Assembly (NCBI RefSeq): GCF_000252955.1
Contig: NC_014228.1
Span: forward strand, 3,628,701 to 3,692,700
Length of the DNA: 64,000 bases
Direction: 5' to 3'
Source: Xenorhabdus nematophila ATCC 19061
GTDB taxonomy: Bacteria; Pseudomonadota; Gammaproteobacteria; Enterobacterales; Enterobacteriaceae
Position numbers and translations under genes: made by a program. Below the pieces are notes generated by a model, which was not told the origin of the DNA, made no database searches, and was given only the letters and a program-made list of their open reading frames with translations. Shown here in pieces: positions 49,236 to 58,697 of this stretch. The number at the start of each line of letters is the position of its first letter. Position 1 is the first letter of the stretch.

Positions 49236-50506
49236 ATTCTGTGTCACGCTAATTTAGCTGTTATAACGTTATCACATTATCCAGACGCCCTTCAAAGTAA
49301 ATACACAGCTGAGACAGCGTCAGATTCCAGCTTTGGATTGGCATCGTCCATTTTTCCTGGGCATTGAGAAGCCCCAGATAAAGCAGTTTGAGCAAGCTGT
49401 TTTCAGTCGGGAACGCGCCTTTTGTTTTCGTCAGCTTTCTGAACTGGCAGTGTACCGACTCGATAGCGTTCGTCGTGTAAATAACCTTGCGGATAGCTGC
49501 CGGGTAGCGAAAATAACCCGACAGATTAACCCATTTACGACGCCAGCTCTGGATGACAACCGGATAGTGTTGACCCCATTTCATATCCAACTCGTCCAGT
49601 GCGCTTTCTGCCGCCTCCTTTGAGACTGCCCGATAGACTGGCTTCAGGTTCAGCCATGAAGGCCTTATGGTGCTTTGAGGCCACGTACTTGAGCGAGTTG
49701 CGGATTTGGTGAATGATGCACAACTGAACCTCGGTTTGGGGGTAAATGCTGTTGATCGCTTCCGGGAAACCCGTTAGCCCATCAACGCAAGCGATGAGAA
49801 TATCTTTCAGTCCACGGTTTTGCAGGTCAGTCAGTACCGATAGCCAGAAGTTAGCGCCTCCGCTTTCAGACAAATATAACCCGAGAACCTCTTTTTTCCC
49901 CTCAAGATTGAGGGCCAATACGGTATAAACAACTTTGCTCACATAGCGGCCATCTTCACGGATTTTGTCGTGGATGGCGTCTAACCAGATAAAGGGATAC
50001 AGGGCTTCCAGTGGTCGCTGTTGCCACTGTTTAAGCTCAGGGATGACCTTATCAGTCACTGCGCTGATAGTGGCGCTGGAGACGCTGAAGGCGTACAGGT
50101 CTTCGATTTCCCTGCTGATATCGTTGTAGCTCATCCCAAGGGCAAACAGGCGGATAATTTTTTGCTCAATCTCGTTTGAGAGCGTGGTCTGGTGCTTCTT
50201 CACCAACTGGGGTTCAAAAGTGCCGTTACGATCCCGGGGGGTAGCCAGTTCAAAATGGCCGGTTGGCGCTTTGATCGTCTTTTTGGTGGAACCATTCCGC
50301 CGGTTGACCTCAATATCCTGAGCCAGATGGGAGTCAAGTTCAGCGGCTAAAGCGGCTTCCGTCAGCTGTTTAATGAGTGGGGTCAGGATGCCTCTTTACC
50401 TGTCAGAGCCTGACCTTCCTGAAGGGCTTTTAATGCTTTATTAAAATCGAAGGGTTGAGTCATTTATCATTCCTTTTTGGTTCATATTACTGGAATGACA
50501 CAGAAT
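49236..50506 (-). mobile_element. IS256-family insertion sequence inside the exporter gene
   Basis: About 1270 bp. attctgtgtca at 49236 and tgacacagaat at 50496 are inverted ends. The transposase on the minus strand fills the interior. A target duplication of the usual 8-9 bp is not visible: flanks read ...ttcagt and ttctaac... The host gene nevertheless joins in frame across it, so the exact ends may be off by one or two bases or one flank has changed. Confidence 0.75.
49261..50463 (-). pseudogene. IS256-family transposase with two frameshifts
   Basis: The protein begins at ATG 50463 (MTQPFDFNKALKALQEGQAL), shifts frame near 50390 (into ILTPLIKQLTEAALAAELDS), continues through FIWLDAIHDKIREDGRYVSK and LIACVDGLTGFPEAINSIYP (first two catalytic Asp), then shifts again near 49650 (into LKPVYRAVSKEAAESALDEL) and ends with YTTNAIESVHCQFRKLTKTK (catalytic Glu). 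Total length would be about 400 aa, normal for IS256/Mutator-type enzymes. Two independent single-base changes make it inactive. Confidence 0.85.
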
Positions 50507-52143
50507 TTCTAACACTCCCCATTGCAATATCCGCAGCTATAGAGCTTGTTACACTATTAATTCCTGCTTCTTCACAATTCATTATAGATAACATTCTCAG
50601 TACAAGTAATATGCTCGCTCTTAATGTTATTTCGGCTGCTGCTGTTGCATTGCTTTTTATGAGAATGTTGCTTACGTGGTCTCGTGACTGGATTATTACG
50701 GCGGCTAAATATTCTATTGGGTTAAATTGGTTTGAAGGATTTTTGAACAAATTAATAAGTCTTCCTGTTACCTATTTTGAAAAACGTCAATTAGGAGATA
50801 TCGTATCGCGCCTACACTCTTTAAACCAAATACAGGAAGCATTTAATGCACGGATGGTGAGTGCAATTTTGGATGCCGTAATTACAGTTTCATTGCTGAT
50901 TGTTATGGGGCTTTATAGTATGGTGTTGTGTGCAGGTGTAGTTTCTCTGGCACTACTCTACGCATTCATCAAATGGTTTTGTTTTGGAATGTACAGAGTT
51001 GCATTGGCTGAATCTATCAGTAAAACGGCTGCACAAAGCTCCCATTTTATGGAAACCACTCGCGGTATTGCAGTAATTAAAATTCTGTGTTTGAGTACCA
51101 ACCGAAAAACAAAATGGATTAACCTCTCAACAGAATGTATTGCTGCGAATATCAAGCGCTTTCGTATTGATCTTGCTTTCCGGCTAATTAGTGCGTCTGT
51201 AACTGGATTGGTAGCATGTTTGGTTGTCTATGTTGGTACACAGATGACTGAAAACGGTTTTTTTACTGTTGGCGTCCTGTTTGCATTCATAATGTATGCT
51301 GATATATTCATCCAACGGACGATAAATTGTTGTGATGCTGTGTACGAGTTTAAAATGCTCTCAATGAACACAGATCGTCTTAGCGATGTAATTCTTACTG
51401 AAAGCGAAAATATGCACTCTGATGCCTCTCAAAATTCCCTCATGGAATTTCATGCAAGATTAGAAATATCATCTTTATCTTTTGCTTACTCAGCTCATGA
51501 GCCTTATGTTTTTGAAGGAATATCTTTTGCTATTGAACCTGGCGAAAGTATCGCGTTTGTAGGTTCATCCGGTTGTGGTAAATCAACATTGTTACATGTT
51601 CTTGCTTCGTTGCTTGAACCTACTGAGGGGAGTATAAAAGTTAATGGTGTCCCCATATCTAACATTGGTCTTGAGACTTATCGACAGAATGTTTCCTATG
51701 TCTTACAGAATGATTTTTTGTTTACCGGATCATTGCAGGAGAATATCACCTGCTTCGCTGAACATCCTGACATTGAGTTTATGTATGAATGCACAAGAGT
51801 AGCTGCTATTCATGATGAGATAGAGATGATGCCGAACGGCTATGGTTCTATGGTTGGAGATATGGGGAGCGTTTTATCAGGAGGCCAGAAACAGCGAATT
51901 TCCATCGCACGAGCGCTTTATAGAAAGCCGAAGATTCTCATATTGGATGAGTCTACTTCAGCTCTAGATATCAAAAATGAGCGGAAAATTAATGAAGCCA
52001 TTAAATCCATGAAAATAAAACGTCTTTTTGCGGCTCATCGACCAGATGCTATAGCTGTGGCTGATAGAGTTTTTGATATGGTTAATGGCGTATTTATGAC
52101 TCCTAAAGAATATCTACAATCCCTGAAACGTAGTGATGGGTGA

Positions 52144-52327
52144 AGTATGTAACAGTAGATGGCAAACAGTAGGAGCTAATCATTGAGCATTGGTTTGTCT
52201 ATCAAGGTAAAATTAGTTTAGTACGATTAATTTTTATTAAAGAAATTTTTAATTAAGTTAATCAGATAAATTATCTGCATTACTGTTACAATCGATAACA
52301 CGATAACCTGATTCTCTGCCTGTTCTT
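52144..52327. other. Spacer between exporter remnant and IS630
   Basis: 184 bp, AT-rich, without ORF. It contains the undefined left end of the IS630 element. No terminator for the exporter locus was recognised, and no immunity or microcin-like short ORF was found here. Confidence 0.3.
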
Positions 52328-53303
52328 ATGAAATCGAAGATAATACTTTCTGAGCCTGAACGAATCACATTGCAACAACTTGCTTTGAATCATCCACATC
52401 GGGACATTCGTACGCGAGGAACGGGTTTGCTCATGCTTGCCAGAGGGATCAAGCCGTCCCAGATCACCGCTGAAATCGGATGCAGTCTCCGGGTTATCTA
52501 TAATTGGGTTCACATGTGGCACAATTCAGGGATAGCGGGATTATTAGGGGGTCATGCCGGAGGCCGGTATCTCGCCATGACGCCTGACATGATTGCCACT
52601 GCGGTCGAAGCGGCCAGCGCAGAGTCCCTGACACTCGCCCGGATAGCTCAGTGCGTTGAGGCAAAGCAGGGTGCCCTGCCTTGTACGCTTGAAACGCTGG
52701 CAAATACCCTGAAAAAGCAGGGGCTCACCTATAAACGAACCCGACTGTCGCTTAAAAAAAGCGTAACGAAACGGAGTTTGCTAAAAAATCCGCCTTGCTG
52801 AATAAAATTAAGGCGGGAGCACGGTCAGGACATTACCGTCTGGTCTATTTTGATGAGGCGGGTTTTGCCGCGTCTCCGCCGGTGCAATATGGCTGGAACC
52901 CACGGGGTAAGCCCCATAAAACTGAGCCTCGAGAGCATGACAGACGGTCAGTTCTGGGGGCGTTAAATTACACGGATAACACGCTGTTTTACCAGACAAC
53001 GTCAGGCAGTATCACGCGCGATGACGTGATTGATTTTTTAGAGCAGGTCGCCCAACAAGGGGACAACCGCCTGACATTTTTAGTGTTGGATAATGCGCGT
53101 ATCCATCACGGGATCGAAGAACAAATCAGAAATGGCGGGTGACGAGAACACAACCTGTTTTTATTCTATCTTCCCGCTTACAGCCCAGAGCTGAATTTGA
53201 TTGAGATCGTCTGGAAACAGGCCAAATACCATTGGCGACGTTTTATCACCTGGACTCAGAATACAATGGAGCATGAATTAAATACGTTATTGAAAGGTTA
53301 TGG

Positions 53304-54506
53304 TGTACTAGTCGCGACTTGATCTGACAGTTACCCACTTTGTTATCGGCGACTGTCAGATTATATTTGGGTCAAATTTTTTTCTGCCCAAATGGATTTC
53401 CCATCCTGAAGGGTTTCTATTGGTGTCCGGCCGCAACACATTTTTCCTTGATGAGTGCGGTGATTGTTGTAATTGTCCATCCATTTGTCCAGATCTTTTT
53501 GTAACTCATCCAATGAGCCATACAATTTCTTTCTGAACGTCACTTGATAAAATTCATTCAGGATGGTTTTGTGAAACCGTTCACAGATGCCATTGGTTTG
53601 CGGTGACATCGCCTTTGTCCTGGTATGGTCGATATCATTGACAGCCAGATACAGTTGGTAATCATGGTGCTCAACACGCCCGCAATATTCGGTGCCTCTG
53701 TCTGTCAGAATACGTAACATCGGCAATCTATGAGCGCTGAAGAACGGCAGCACACGGTCATTCAGTAAATCCGCCGCCGTAATGGGCGTTTTACTCGTAT
53801 AGAGTTTCGCGAAAGCCACTTTACTGTAAGTATCGACGAAAGTTTGTTGGTACAAGCGTCCCACGCCTTTAAGATTACCGACATAAAAGGTATCTTGCGA
53901 CCCTAAATAGCCAGGATGAGCGGTTTCAATTTCGCCACAAGCTTCGTCATCATGCTGCTTACGTTCAAGGGCGGCGACCTGCTCGTCAGTCAGGATAATG
54001 CCTTCGTCAGCCACTTTCTTTTCAAGGGCTGCCAGGCGCTTTTTGAAGTTCTCAAGATGATGTCTGAGCCAGATAGAACGGACACCACTGGCAGACACAA
54101 AGATGCCTGCTTTTCTGAGCTCATTACTCGTTCTGGCTTGCCCATAGGCCGGGAATTCGATGGCCGAGTTGATAACGGCGTGTTCGGTCTCCGCATCCAC
54201 ACGGTTCTTCAGATTAGGGGTTTTTCTGCTTTGGTTGATTAATGCATCAATCCCGCCCGTTTCAACGAGTTCCTGATAACGATAAAACGTATCTCTGGAT
54301 ACGCCCATCACTTTACAGGCTCTCGAGACATTACTGAGTTCTTCAGCAAGATTAAGCAGACCCGCCTTGTGTTTGATGATGGGATTGCTAGTATAAAGCA
54401 TGACAGTTACCTCTTAGTCTTTGATTATGGATTCATCACCTTTAATCAAAGTCGGTAACTCTCTTCTTTTCAAACTGAAGTGTCAGATCTGGTCTGAACT
54501 AATACA
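53304..54506 (-). mobile_element. IS481-family element nested in IS630, with 7-bp target duplication
   Basis: 1203 bp. Left end TGTACTAGTCGCGACTTGAT and the reverse complement of the right end (TGTATTAGTTCAGACCAGAT) match at about 22 of 29 positions and begin with TGT, as in IS481. Both flanks carry GTTATGG (53297-53303 and 54507-54513). Removing the element and one copy restores the IS630 reading KGYGDQFAINFS. This is the cleanest insertion in the window and therefore relatively recent. Confidence 0.9.
53361..54401 (-). CDS. IS481-family transposase
   Basis: 346 aa, intact. The N-terminal helix-turn-helix region has AEELSNVSRACKVMGVSRDT then FYRYQELVETGGIDALINQS. The rve-type DDE core has GRLYQQTFVDTYSKVAFAKL (D), LRILTDRGTEYCGRV (D) and QTNGICERFHKTILNEFYQV (E), followed by the conserved WMDNYNNHRTHQGKMCCGRT. 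All catalytic residues are in place, and the element has good ends and a target duplication, so it is likely still mobile. Confidence 0.93.
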   Translation of the reverse strand: MLYTSNPIIKHKAGLLNLAEELSNVSRACKVMGVSRDTFYRYQELVETGGIDALINQSRKTPNLKNRVDAETEHAVINSAIEFPAYGQARTSNELRKAGIFVSASGVRSIWLRHHLENFKKRLAALEKKVADEGIILTDEQVAALERKQHDDEACGEIETAHPGYLGSQDTFYVGNLKGVGRLYQQTFVDTYSKVAFAKLYTSKTPITAADLLNDRVLPFFSAHRLPMLRILTDRGTEYCGRVEHHDYQLYLAVNDIDHTRTKAMSPQTNGICERFHKTILNEFYQVTFRKKLYGSLDELQKDLDKWMDNYNNHRTHQGKMCCGRTPIETLQDGKSIWAEKNLTQI

Positions 54507-54556
54507 GTTATGGCGACCAATTTGCAATTAACTTTTCTTGAGTACTTATCTTAATT

Positions 54557-55522
54557 TTATTGATTTTTTAATTGAGAATTAAGTAACTTCATTATTAATT
54601 TTAATAAATTATCATATCCTCTTTTTGCAAATAAATAATAATATCTTGCCCGCAAACAACCATGTATGGCTTCATCTTCTATATTGACATAAACTTCTAT
54701 TCCGTTTTGTTTCATGCGAGTAGACATTTCTGTAACATCATCAGATAAAGGATCAATAGCCGCCCAAAATACAGCGGGAGGTAACTCTGACAGGTTTTCA
54801 GCGCGTAACGGAGAAGCGTATGAAATAAGTCTATTTTCGTTCTGACCAAGGTATGACTTGGTAAAGAAATACATTTCATCACAAAATTCTTGAGATGAAT
54901 CTCTCACTTTCTTTTGAACCCATCGGTGGACATCTAATACCGGATTGATGGCAATGGAACCTGCCAATTGTGGTAACTTGTTGTCTCGCAACCAAAGTGG
55001 TAATGCTATTGACCAGCTTCCACCGCAACTTTCACCAGCGAAATAAATTTGGTCAAGATTGATGCCTTTCTGTTTTGCAATTTTATGTATATAAAGATAA
55101 ACATCACAACAATCTTCAAGCGCAGCAGGATGAGGATGTTCCGGAGCGAGCCGATAATTAAACGTTACCACTTTTACATTAAGATCAAGCACTAAATCTT
55201 CGCCCATACTTTCAACAACACTGAGATCACCGCTTACAAAACCACCTCCGTGAGCATATATAATACAAGGTAAAACGTGCTTTGATTCAGTTTGCCTATT
55301 GGGTGAATAAATCCGAATATCAATGGGTTCTCCTGTTATTGAACTTTTGCATTGTAAATCTTCTGAATTTGTTCCATCTCTTGGCCTGGGAGGAAACTGT
55401 GAAAACAATGCTTTATAGCTAGATCTTACATAATCAAGATCTTTGTTATAAAAATCTGATGCAATTACGTTTGAGCACGCATATTCGTAGTCTTTCATAG
55501 ATTGTGTTAATTTGGCTCTCAT
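54557..55522 (-). CDS. Alpha/beta hydrolase, HSL/acetyl-hydrolase-like esterase
   Basis: 321 aa. The oxyanion-hole motif HGGGFVSGDLSVVE and the nucleophile elbow FAGESCGGSWSIAL (GxSxG) define the hormone-sensitive-lipase family. The catalytic Asp lies in WAAIDPLSDDVTEM and the His in DEAIHGCLRARYY, so the triad is complete. NYRLAPEHPHPAALEDC is a strong family block. Likely substrates are short-chain acyl esters. It lies alone between the IS630/IS481 nest and an IS1634-type element. Its stop is 15 bp from the end of the IS630 transposase, so its last residues may have been altered by that insertion. It may be cargo left from a lost secondary-metabolite or acetylation cluster, but no partner gene remains. 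Confidence 0.88.
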   Translation of the reverse strand: MRAKLTQSMKDYEYACSNVIASDFYNKDLDYVRSSYKALFSQFPPRPRDGTNSEDLQCKSSITGEPIDIRIYSPNRQTESKHVLPCIIYAHGGGFVSGDLSVVESMGEDLVLDLNVKVVTFNYRLAPEHPHPAALEDCCDVYLYIHKIAKQKGINLDQIYFAGESCGGSWSIALPLWLRDNKLPQLAGSIAINPVLDVHRWVQKKVRDSSQEFCDEMYFFTKSYLGQNENRLISYASPLRAENLSELPPAVFWAAIDPLSDDVTEMSTRMKQNGIEVYVNIEDEAIHGCLRARYYYLFAKRGYDNLLKLIMKLLNSQLKNQ

Positions 55523-55552
55523 TGATTATCTCCTGTGATTAAATATAACCGT

Positions 55553-57312
55553 CATTCCGCACCTCATTCCTGATTTAAAAATCATGTGATTTGCCGCACG
55601 CGTTGTTGATTTACGCCTCAAATCAGATTGACAGCGATCTCCGGTTTTGATCTATTACTTCTATTTACCGGAAGCCCAACATGTCTCTCTCTGAACCTGC
55701 CATCAAACGTCTCGATCACCTCGGCCTTGTCGCCGCTTTTTGCCATGAGATCGGTTTACCCCGCATGATTGATGCCATTTTGCCTAAATATGCAGAGCAT
55801 ACGGTTTCTCATGGCGAGGCTCTTTTAGCAATGATCCTCAATGGGTTGGGTTTCCACAGTCGAACGCTCCATATGTGCCCTGATTTTTTTAAGCACAAAC
55901 CCGTTGAACGCCTGATTGGGGCGGGAATTATGGCTGAACACCTCAATGATGATGTGCTCGGCCGCACGCTGGATGCCTTGTTTGACCACGGTGTCTCTGA
56001 AATTTATCAGGTTATCGCCGAGCCGGTTATTGATAAATTAGCCTTAAAACCCGATTCCATTCACCTTGATATCACGAGTTTTCACGTGGATGGTGAGTAC
56101 AAACTCCCCGATGATGACGAGACAAAACGCATCGTTCTGGTGAAGGGGTACAGTGGTGATCACCGTCCTGACCTGAATCAGATTGTGCTGCAACTTATCT
56201 GTGAAAATCAGGCGGGGATCCCCGTATATATGCAGGCGATGAGCGGAAACACCCACGACACCAAAGCGTTTGCAGAGACGACGAAACATCACATTGGCTG
56301 CCTGAAAGCAGCCCAAAACAGCCGTTACCTGATTGCCGATGCCGCGCTTTATACCCAAGAGACCCTCGCCTCACTTTATCAACAAAATCAAAAATTTATT
56401 ACCCGGGTTCCCGTAACCATTAAAGAGGCAAAACAGCACCTGCTGACGGTGAATACCGACCAGTTACAACCGGTTACGGAAGGTTATGCCGGTCATTGGA
56501 TTGAATCTTGCTACGGGGGCGTTCCACAGCGCTGGTTACTGGTCAACAGTGAAGCAGCGATGCATCGTGAACATCAGACTTTCAGGAAAAATACGCGGAT
56601 TTCGACGGAAAAAGAACTGAAACAGTTCGAAAAACTCAGCAAAAAGTCGTTTTCCTGTGGTGAAGATGCCTTGCAGGCATTGCGTGACTTCGAAGCAGAA
56701 TGCCAGTTTATCGGCATTGAGGCCCCCAAAGTTCAAAAAATCGCGGTGTATAAGGGGCGAGGCCGCCCGGCTAAAGGCCAACAACCCGATAGTATGCATT
56801 ATCAGCTTTCTGCCTCGGTCTATAGCCATCTGGAGAAAGTGGCTTATGCCCGCCTCAAAGTCGGTATGTTTATTCTGGCGACGAATGAAATGGACGATAA
56901 GGCGCTGAATATGGAAACTCTGCTGGCTAATTACAAAGCGCAACAAAAAGTCGAGCGGGGTTTCCGTTTCCTGAAAAGTCCGGTGTTTCTGACCTCAGCG
57001 ATTTATTTGAAAAAGCCAGAACGTATCGAAGCGTTATTAATGATAATGACATGCAGTTTAATGGTTTATGCCGCACTGGAGCATAAGATCCGCACCGGAC
57101 TGAAGCAAAATCCCCCGTTCTATCCCGATATGAAAGGTAAACCCACCCAATCTCCCACGGCACGTTGGGTGTTTTTAACCTTCGAAGGGATTAGTACTTT
57201 CGAGTTTCAGGAACACCGTATGGTGACGGGAATACAGATGTATCAAAATGAACTGCTGAAAATATTGGGGCAACCCTATGAATCATTTTATTCCTGAAAG
57301 TGGTGCGGAATG
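55553..57312 (+). mobile_element. IS1634-type insertion sequence, copy 1
   Basis: About 1760 bp bounded by cattccgcacc and ggtgcggaatg; the repeats may extend three or four bases further (ccg(t/a)cattccgcacc). It is practically identical to the inverted copy at 58698-60457. No flanking target duplication was recognised. Its right end lies inside sprT. Confidence 0.85.
55681..57297 (+). CDS. IS1634-family transposase, copy 1
   Basis: 538 aa, intact, starting MSLSEPAIKRLDHLGLVAAF. The N-terminal DUF4277-like domain (about 10-110) precedes an IS4-superfamily DDE core. Likely catalytic residues lie in SIHLDITSFHVDGEY (D), RYLIADAALYTQET (D) and KVERGFRFLKSPVFL (E, in the Y/R-E-R-x-F-R-x-L-K block). 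It differs from the second copy by a single amino acid (Arg versus Cys in KVAYA-R/C-LKVG), pointing to recent duplication or gene conversion. Confidence 0.9.
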   Translation: MSLSEPAIKRLDHLGLVAAFCHEIGLPRMIDAILPKYAEHTVSHGEALLAMILNGLGFHSRTLHMCPDFFKHKPVERLIGAGIMAEHLNDDVLGRTLDALFDHGVSEIYQVIAEPVIDKLALKPDSIHLDITSFHVDGEYKLPDDDETKRIVLVKGYSGDHRPDLNQIVLQLICENQAGIPVYMQAMSGNTHDTKAFAETTKHHIGCLKAAQNSRYLIADAALYTQETLASLYQQNQKFITRVPVTIKEAKQHLLTVNTDQLQPVTEGYAGHWIESCYGGVPQRWLLVNSEAAMHREHQTFRKNTRISTEKELKQFEKLSKKSFSCGEDALQALRDFEAECQFIGIEAPKVQKIAVYKGRGRPAKGQQPDSMHYQLSASVYSHLEKVAYARLKVGMFILATNEMDDKALNMETLLANYKAQQKVERGFRFLKSPVFLTSAIYLKKPERIEALLMIMTCSLMVYAALEHKIRTGLKQNPPFYPDMKGKPTQSPTARWVFLTFEGISTFEFQEHRMVTGIQMYQNELLKILGQPYESFYS

Positions 57313-57639
57313 TCGGTTTTATTGATCGAAAACCAGCAATCATTCATTGATGAAGTACTTCCTCATGAACTTGCACACTTATTGGCTTATCATCAGTTCG
57401 GTCGAGTAGCACCACATGGAAAAGAGTGGCGCTTTATCATGGAAATGGTACTTAAAGTAGCAGCCAACCGAACACATCAATTCTCAGTTGATTCTGTCCG
57501 CAATAAAGTATTCACTTATTGTTGTCGCTGTCGGCAACATGAACTGACAATCAGACAACATAATAAAGTCCTCAGAGGGAAAAGTTGTTATATTTGTCGG
57601 CAATGTGGAGAAAGAATAGTATTTTCAGAAACCCGTTAA
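57310..57639 (+). pseudogene. sprT: SprT, N-terminally truncated by the IS1634-type element
   Basis: 109 codons against about 165 in E. coli. What remains begins VLLIENQQSFIDEVLPHELA and includes the zinc-metalloprotease motif HELAH (HExxH), RVAPHGKEWRFIMEMVL and the C-terminal zinc ribbon (CCRCRQHELTIRQHN, CRQCGERIVF). About 55 N-terminal residues are gone. The ATG at 57310 is made by the end of the IS (ggaATG) joined in frame to SprT codons, so a shortened protein could be translated if transcription reads out of the element. SprT belongs to the SprT/Spartan family; its bacterial role is poorly defined. The missing half is not elsewhere in the window. Confidence 0.85.
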
Positions 57640-57699
57640 AAAAACCGAAAAGATACTCCAGAATCAGAACATCTTAGTTTAAATATTTACTTCAATAAG

Positions 57700-58065
57700 C
57701 TACTCACCTTTCACGTTCATTTTAGTCGCAATGCTTTTTGCTCTGATTTCTTCAGCTTCAGCTATAACTTGATCTGCTGTTTTTCCATGAAGTGACCGGA
57801 AGAATTTTCGTTCTAATTTTTCGATATCACTATGATGAATATCTCCACTCTTATTACCCTTAAATAATTCATCAAAATCAATACTATTCATCATAGTGAC
57901 ATTCAAAGAATCATCAAATTTCAATTTATTATCTTCTGATAAAGCATCTCTGATTTTTTCAATAGATACCTTTACTGATATTTCATTGGTACCATCAATC
58001 TTAGGTTGATTATCACACCCAGTTAATGCAAAACTAAAAAAACAGATTACCAACAATTTTTTCAT
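57700..58065 (-). CDS. Small lipoprotein (DUF6694-like)
   Basis: 121 aa from ATG 58065 (MKKLLVICFFSFALTGCDNQ), chosen because the earlier ATG at 58077 overlaps the ribosome-binding site atggag. The lipobox LTGC predicts lipidation of Cys17 by Lgt, LspA and Lnt; Asp at +2 (CD) would favour retention in the inner membrane. The mature part is polar and helical (VSIEKIRDALSEDNKLKFDD, LERKFFRSLHGKTADQVIAE) with no catalytic motif. Similar short lipoproteins are annotated as a domain of unknown function; that family link is from memory and tentative. It is the only intact gene between the two IS1634-type copies. Confidence 0.75.
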   Translation of the reverse strand: MKKLLVICFFSFALTGCDNQPKIDGTNEISVKVSIEKIRDALSEDNKLKFDDSLNVTMMNSIDFDELFKGNKSGDIHHSDIEKLERKFFRSLHGKTADQVIAEAEEIRAKSIATKMNVKGE

Positions 58066-58697
58066 GATAAGCTCCATCCGTTACCATTTACGGTAATGAT
58101 AGCAAAATAAAACAGATATAATATAAAAACTCAAATACATTAAAGTAAAAAGACAAATAAAATAGATAAAAATCATTATGTACTTAATTAATCACATATT
58201 TCTGTGTAATCAGCAAGATTAAAATCTAAAAGACCAAAGTGAGGCAACATAAATAAGATTAAGTAATTAAAACAAAAAAATCGCCTAAAAAAATCACTTT
58301 AAGTATTATATTCCATATAATAATCACATTATTTATCATATCATATCATATCATATCAAATCATATTCAAATTTAAGCACAACTCACAGAGAATGCTCCC
58401 TCATACCGTTTAAAACAACAAAAAGTGATCGCAGTAACTTCCTACAGAAAAAAGAGTTACAAATGCAACTAAAGATATAAATAAAGGCTTATCGTGTTAT
58501 CGATATTGGGTAGAAAATTCACTCGCCAACAGCACAACCGCAACAAGATACGATAAATAGGTATATCATTACGCCAGTATGTTGTCACTGGCGTTTGTCA
58601 TCCTGTTATTACCAATGTTGATCGAATGATTCAAGAACAATAAAACATCAATAACGTCTGGTTAAAGTCAAAATAGTAAGTAATGTTTTCCATCCGA
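58066..58697. other. AT-rich non-coding region between the lipoprotein gene and IS1634 copy 2
   Basis: 632 bp with no credible ORF. It contains the lipoprotein promoter, a pentanucleotide repeat (58336-58365) and a G+C-richer patch at 58490-58620 without recognisable structure. Confidence 0.4.
58336..58365. repeat. Short tandem repeat (TCATA)n
   Basis: Four consecutive TCATA units, then TCAAA and a further TCATA. It is intergenic, about 270 bp upstream of the lipoprotein start, so copy-number change could at most alter promoter spacing. Confidence 0.6.

Larger units (their letters stand above)
48688..52143 (+). pseudogene. C39-peptidase ABC exporter (CvaB-like), split by an IS256 element
   Basis: The 5' part (48688-49235) carries the C39 bacteriocin-processing peptidase: VIIQSEVSECGLACIAMIAG with the catalytic Cys, LHWSFNHFVVLKK with the His and IHDPRVGERN with the Asp. 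After the IS256 element the 3' part (from about 50507) supplies the six-helix membrane domain (ISAAIELVTLLIPASSQFII) and the ATPase: Walker A VGSSGCGKST, signature VLSGGQKQR, Walker B ILILDESTSALD and the H-loop AAHRPDA. Removing the IS gives an in-frame join SV-FLTLPIAISAA. The protein would cut double-glycine leaders and export the peptide. The downstream open frame starts with IS-derived codons and may express an exporter lacking the peptidase. No precursor-peptide or immunity gene was found nearby. Confidence 0.85.
52328..54541 (+). pseudogene. IS630-family transposase, broken by a stop and by a nested IS481 element
   Basis: The N-terminal half (MKSKIILSEPERITLQQLAL; helix-turn-helix KPSQITAEIGCSLRVIYNWV) ends after a run of seven A (52754-52760). 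A -1 shift there continues KKRNETEFAKKSALLNKIKA into the catalytic half: VYFDEAGFAASPP (D), LVLDNARIHHG (D) and LPAYSPELNLIEIVWKQ (E). A TGA at about 53140-53142 interrupts RNGG-stop-REHNLF. Near 53303 the gene is cut by an IS481 element; after it the reading resumes YGDQFAINFS and stops at 54541. The -1 shift may be programmed (slippery A run, as in several IS630 members); the later TGA is a true lesion. Confidence 0.85.
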
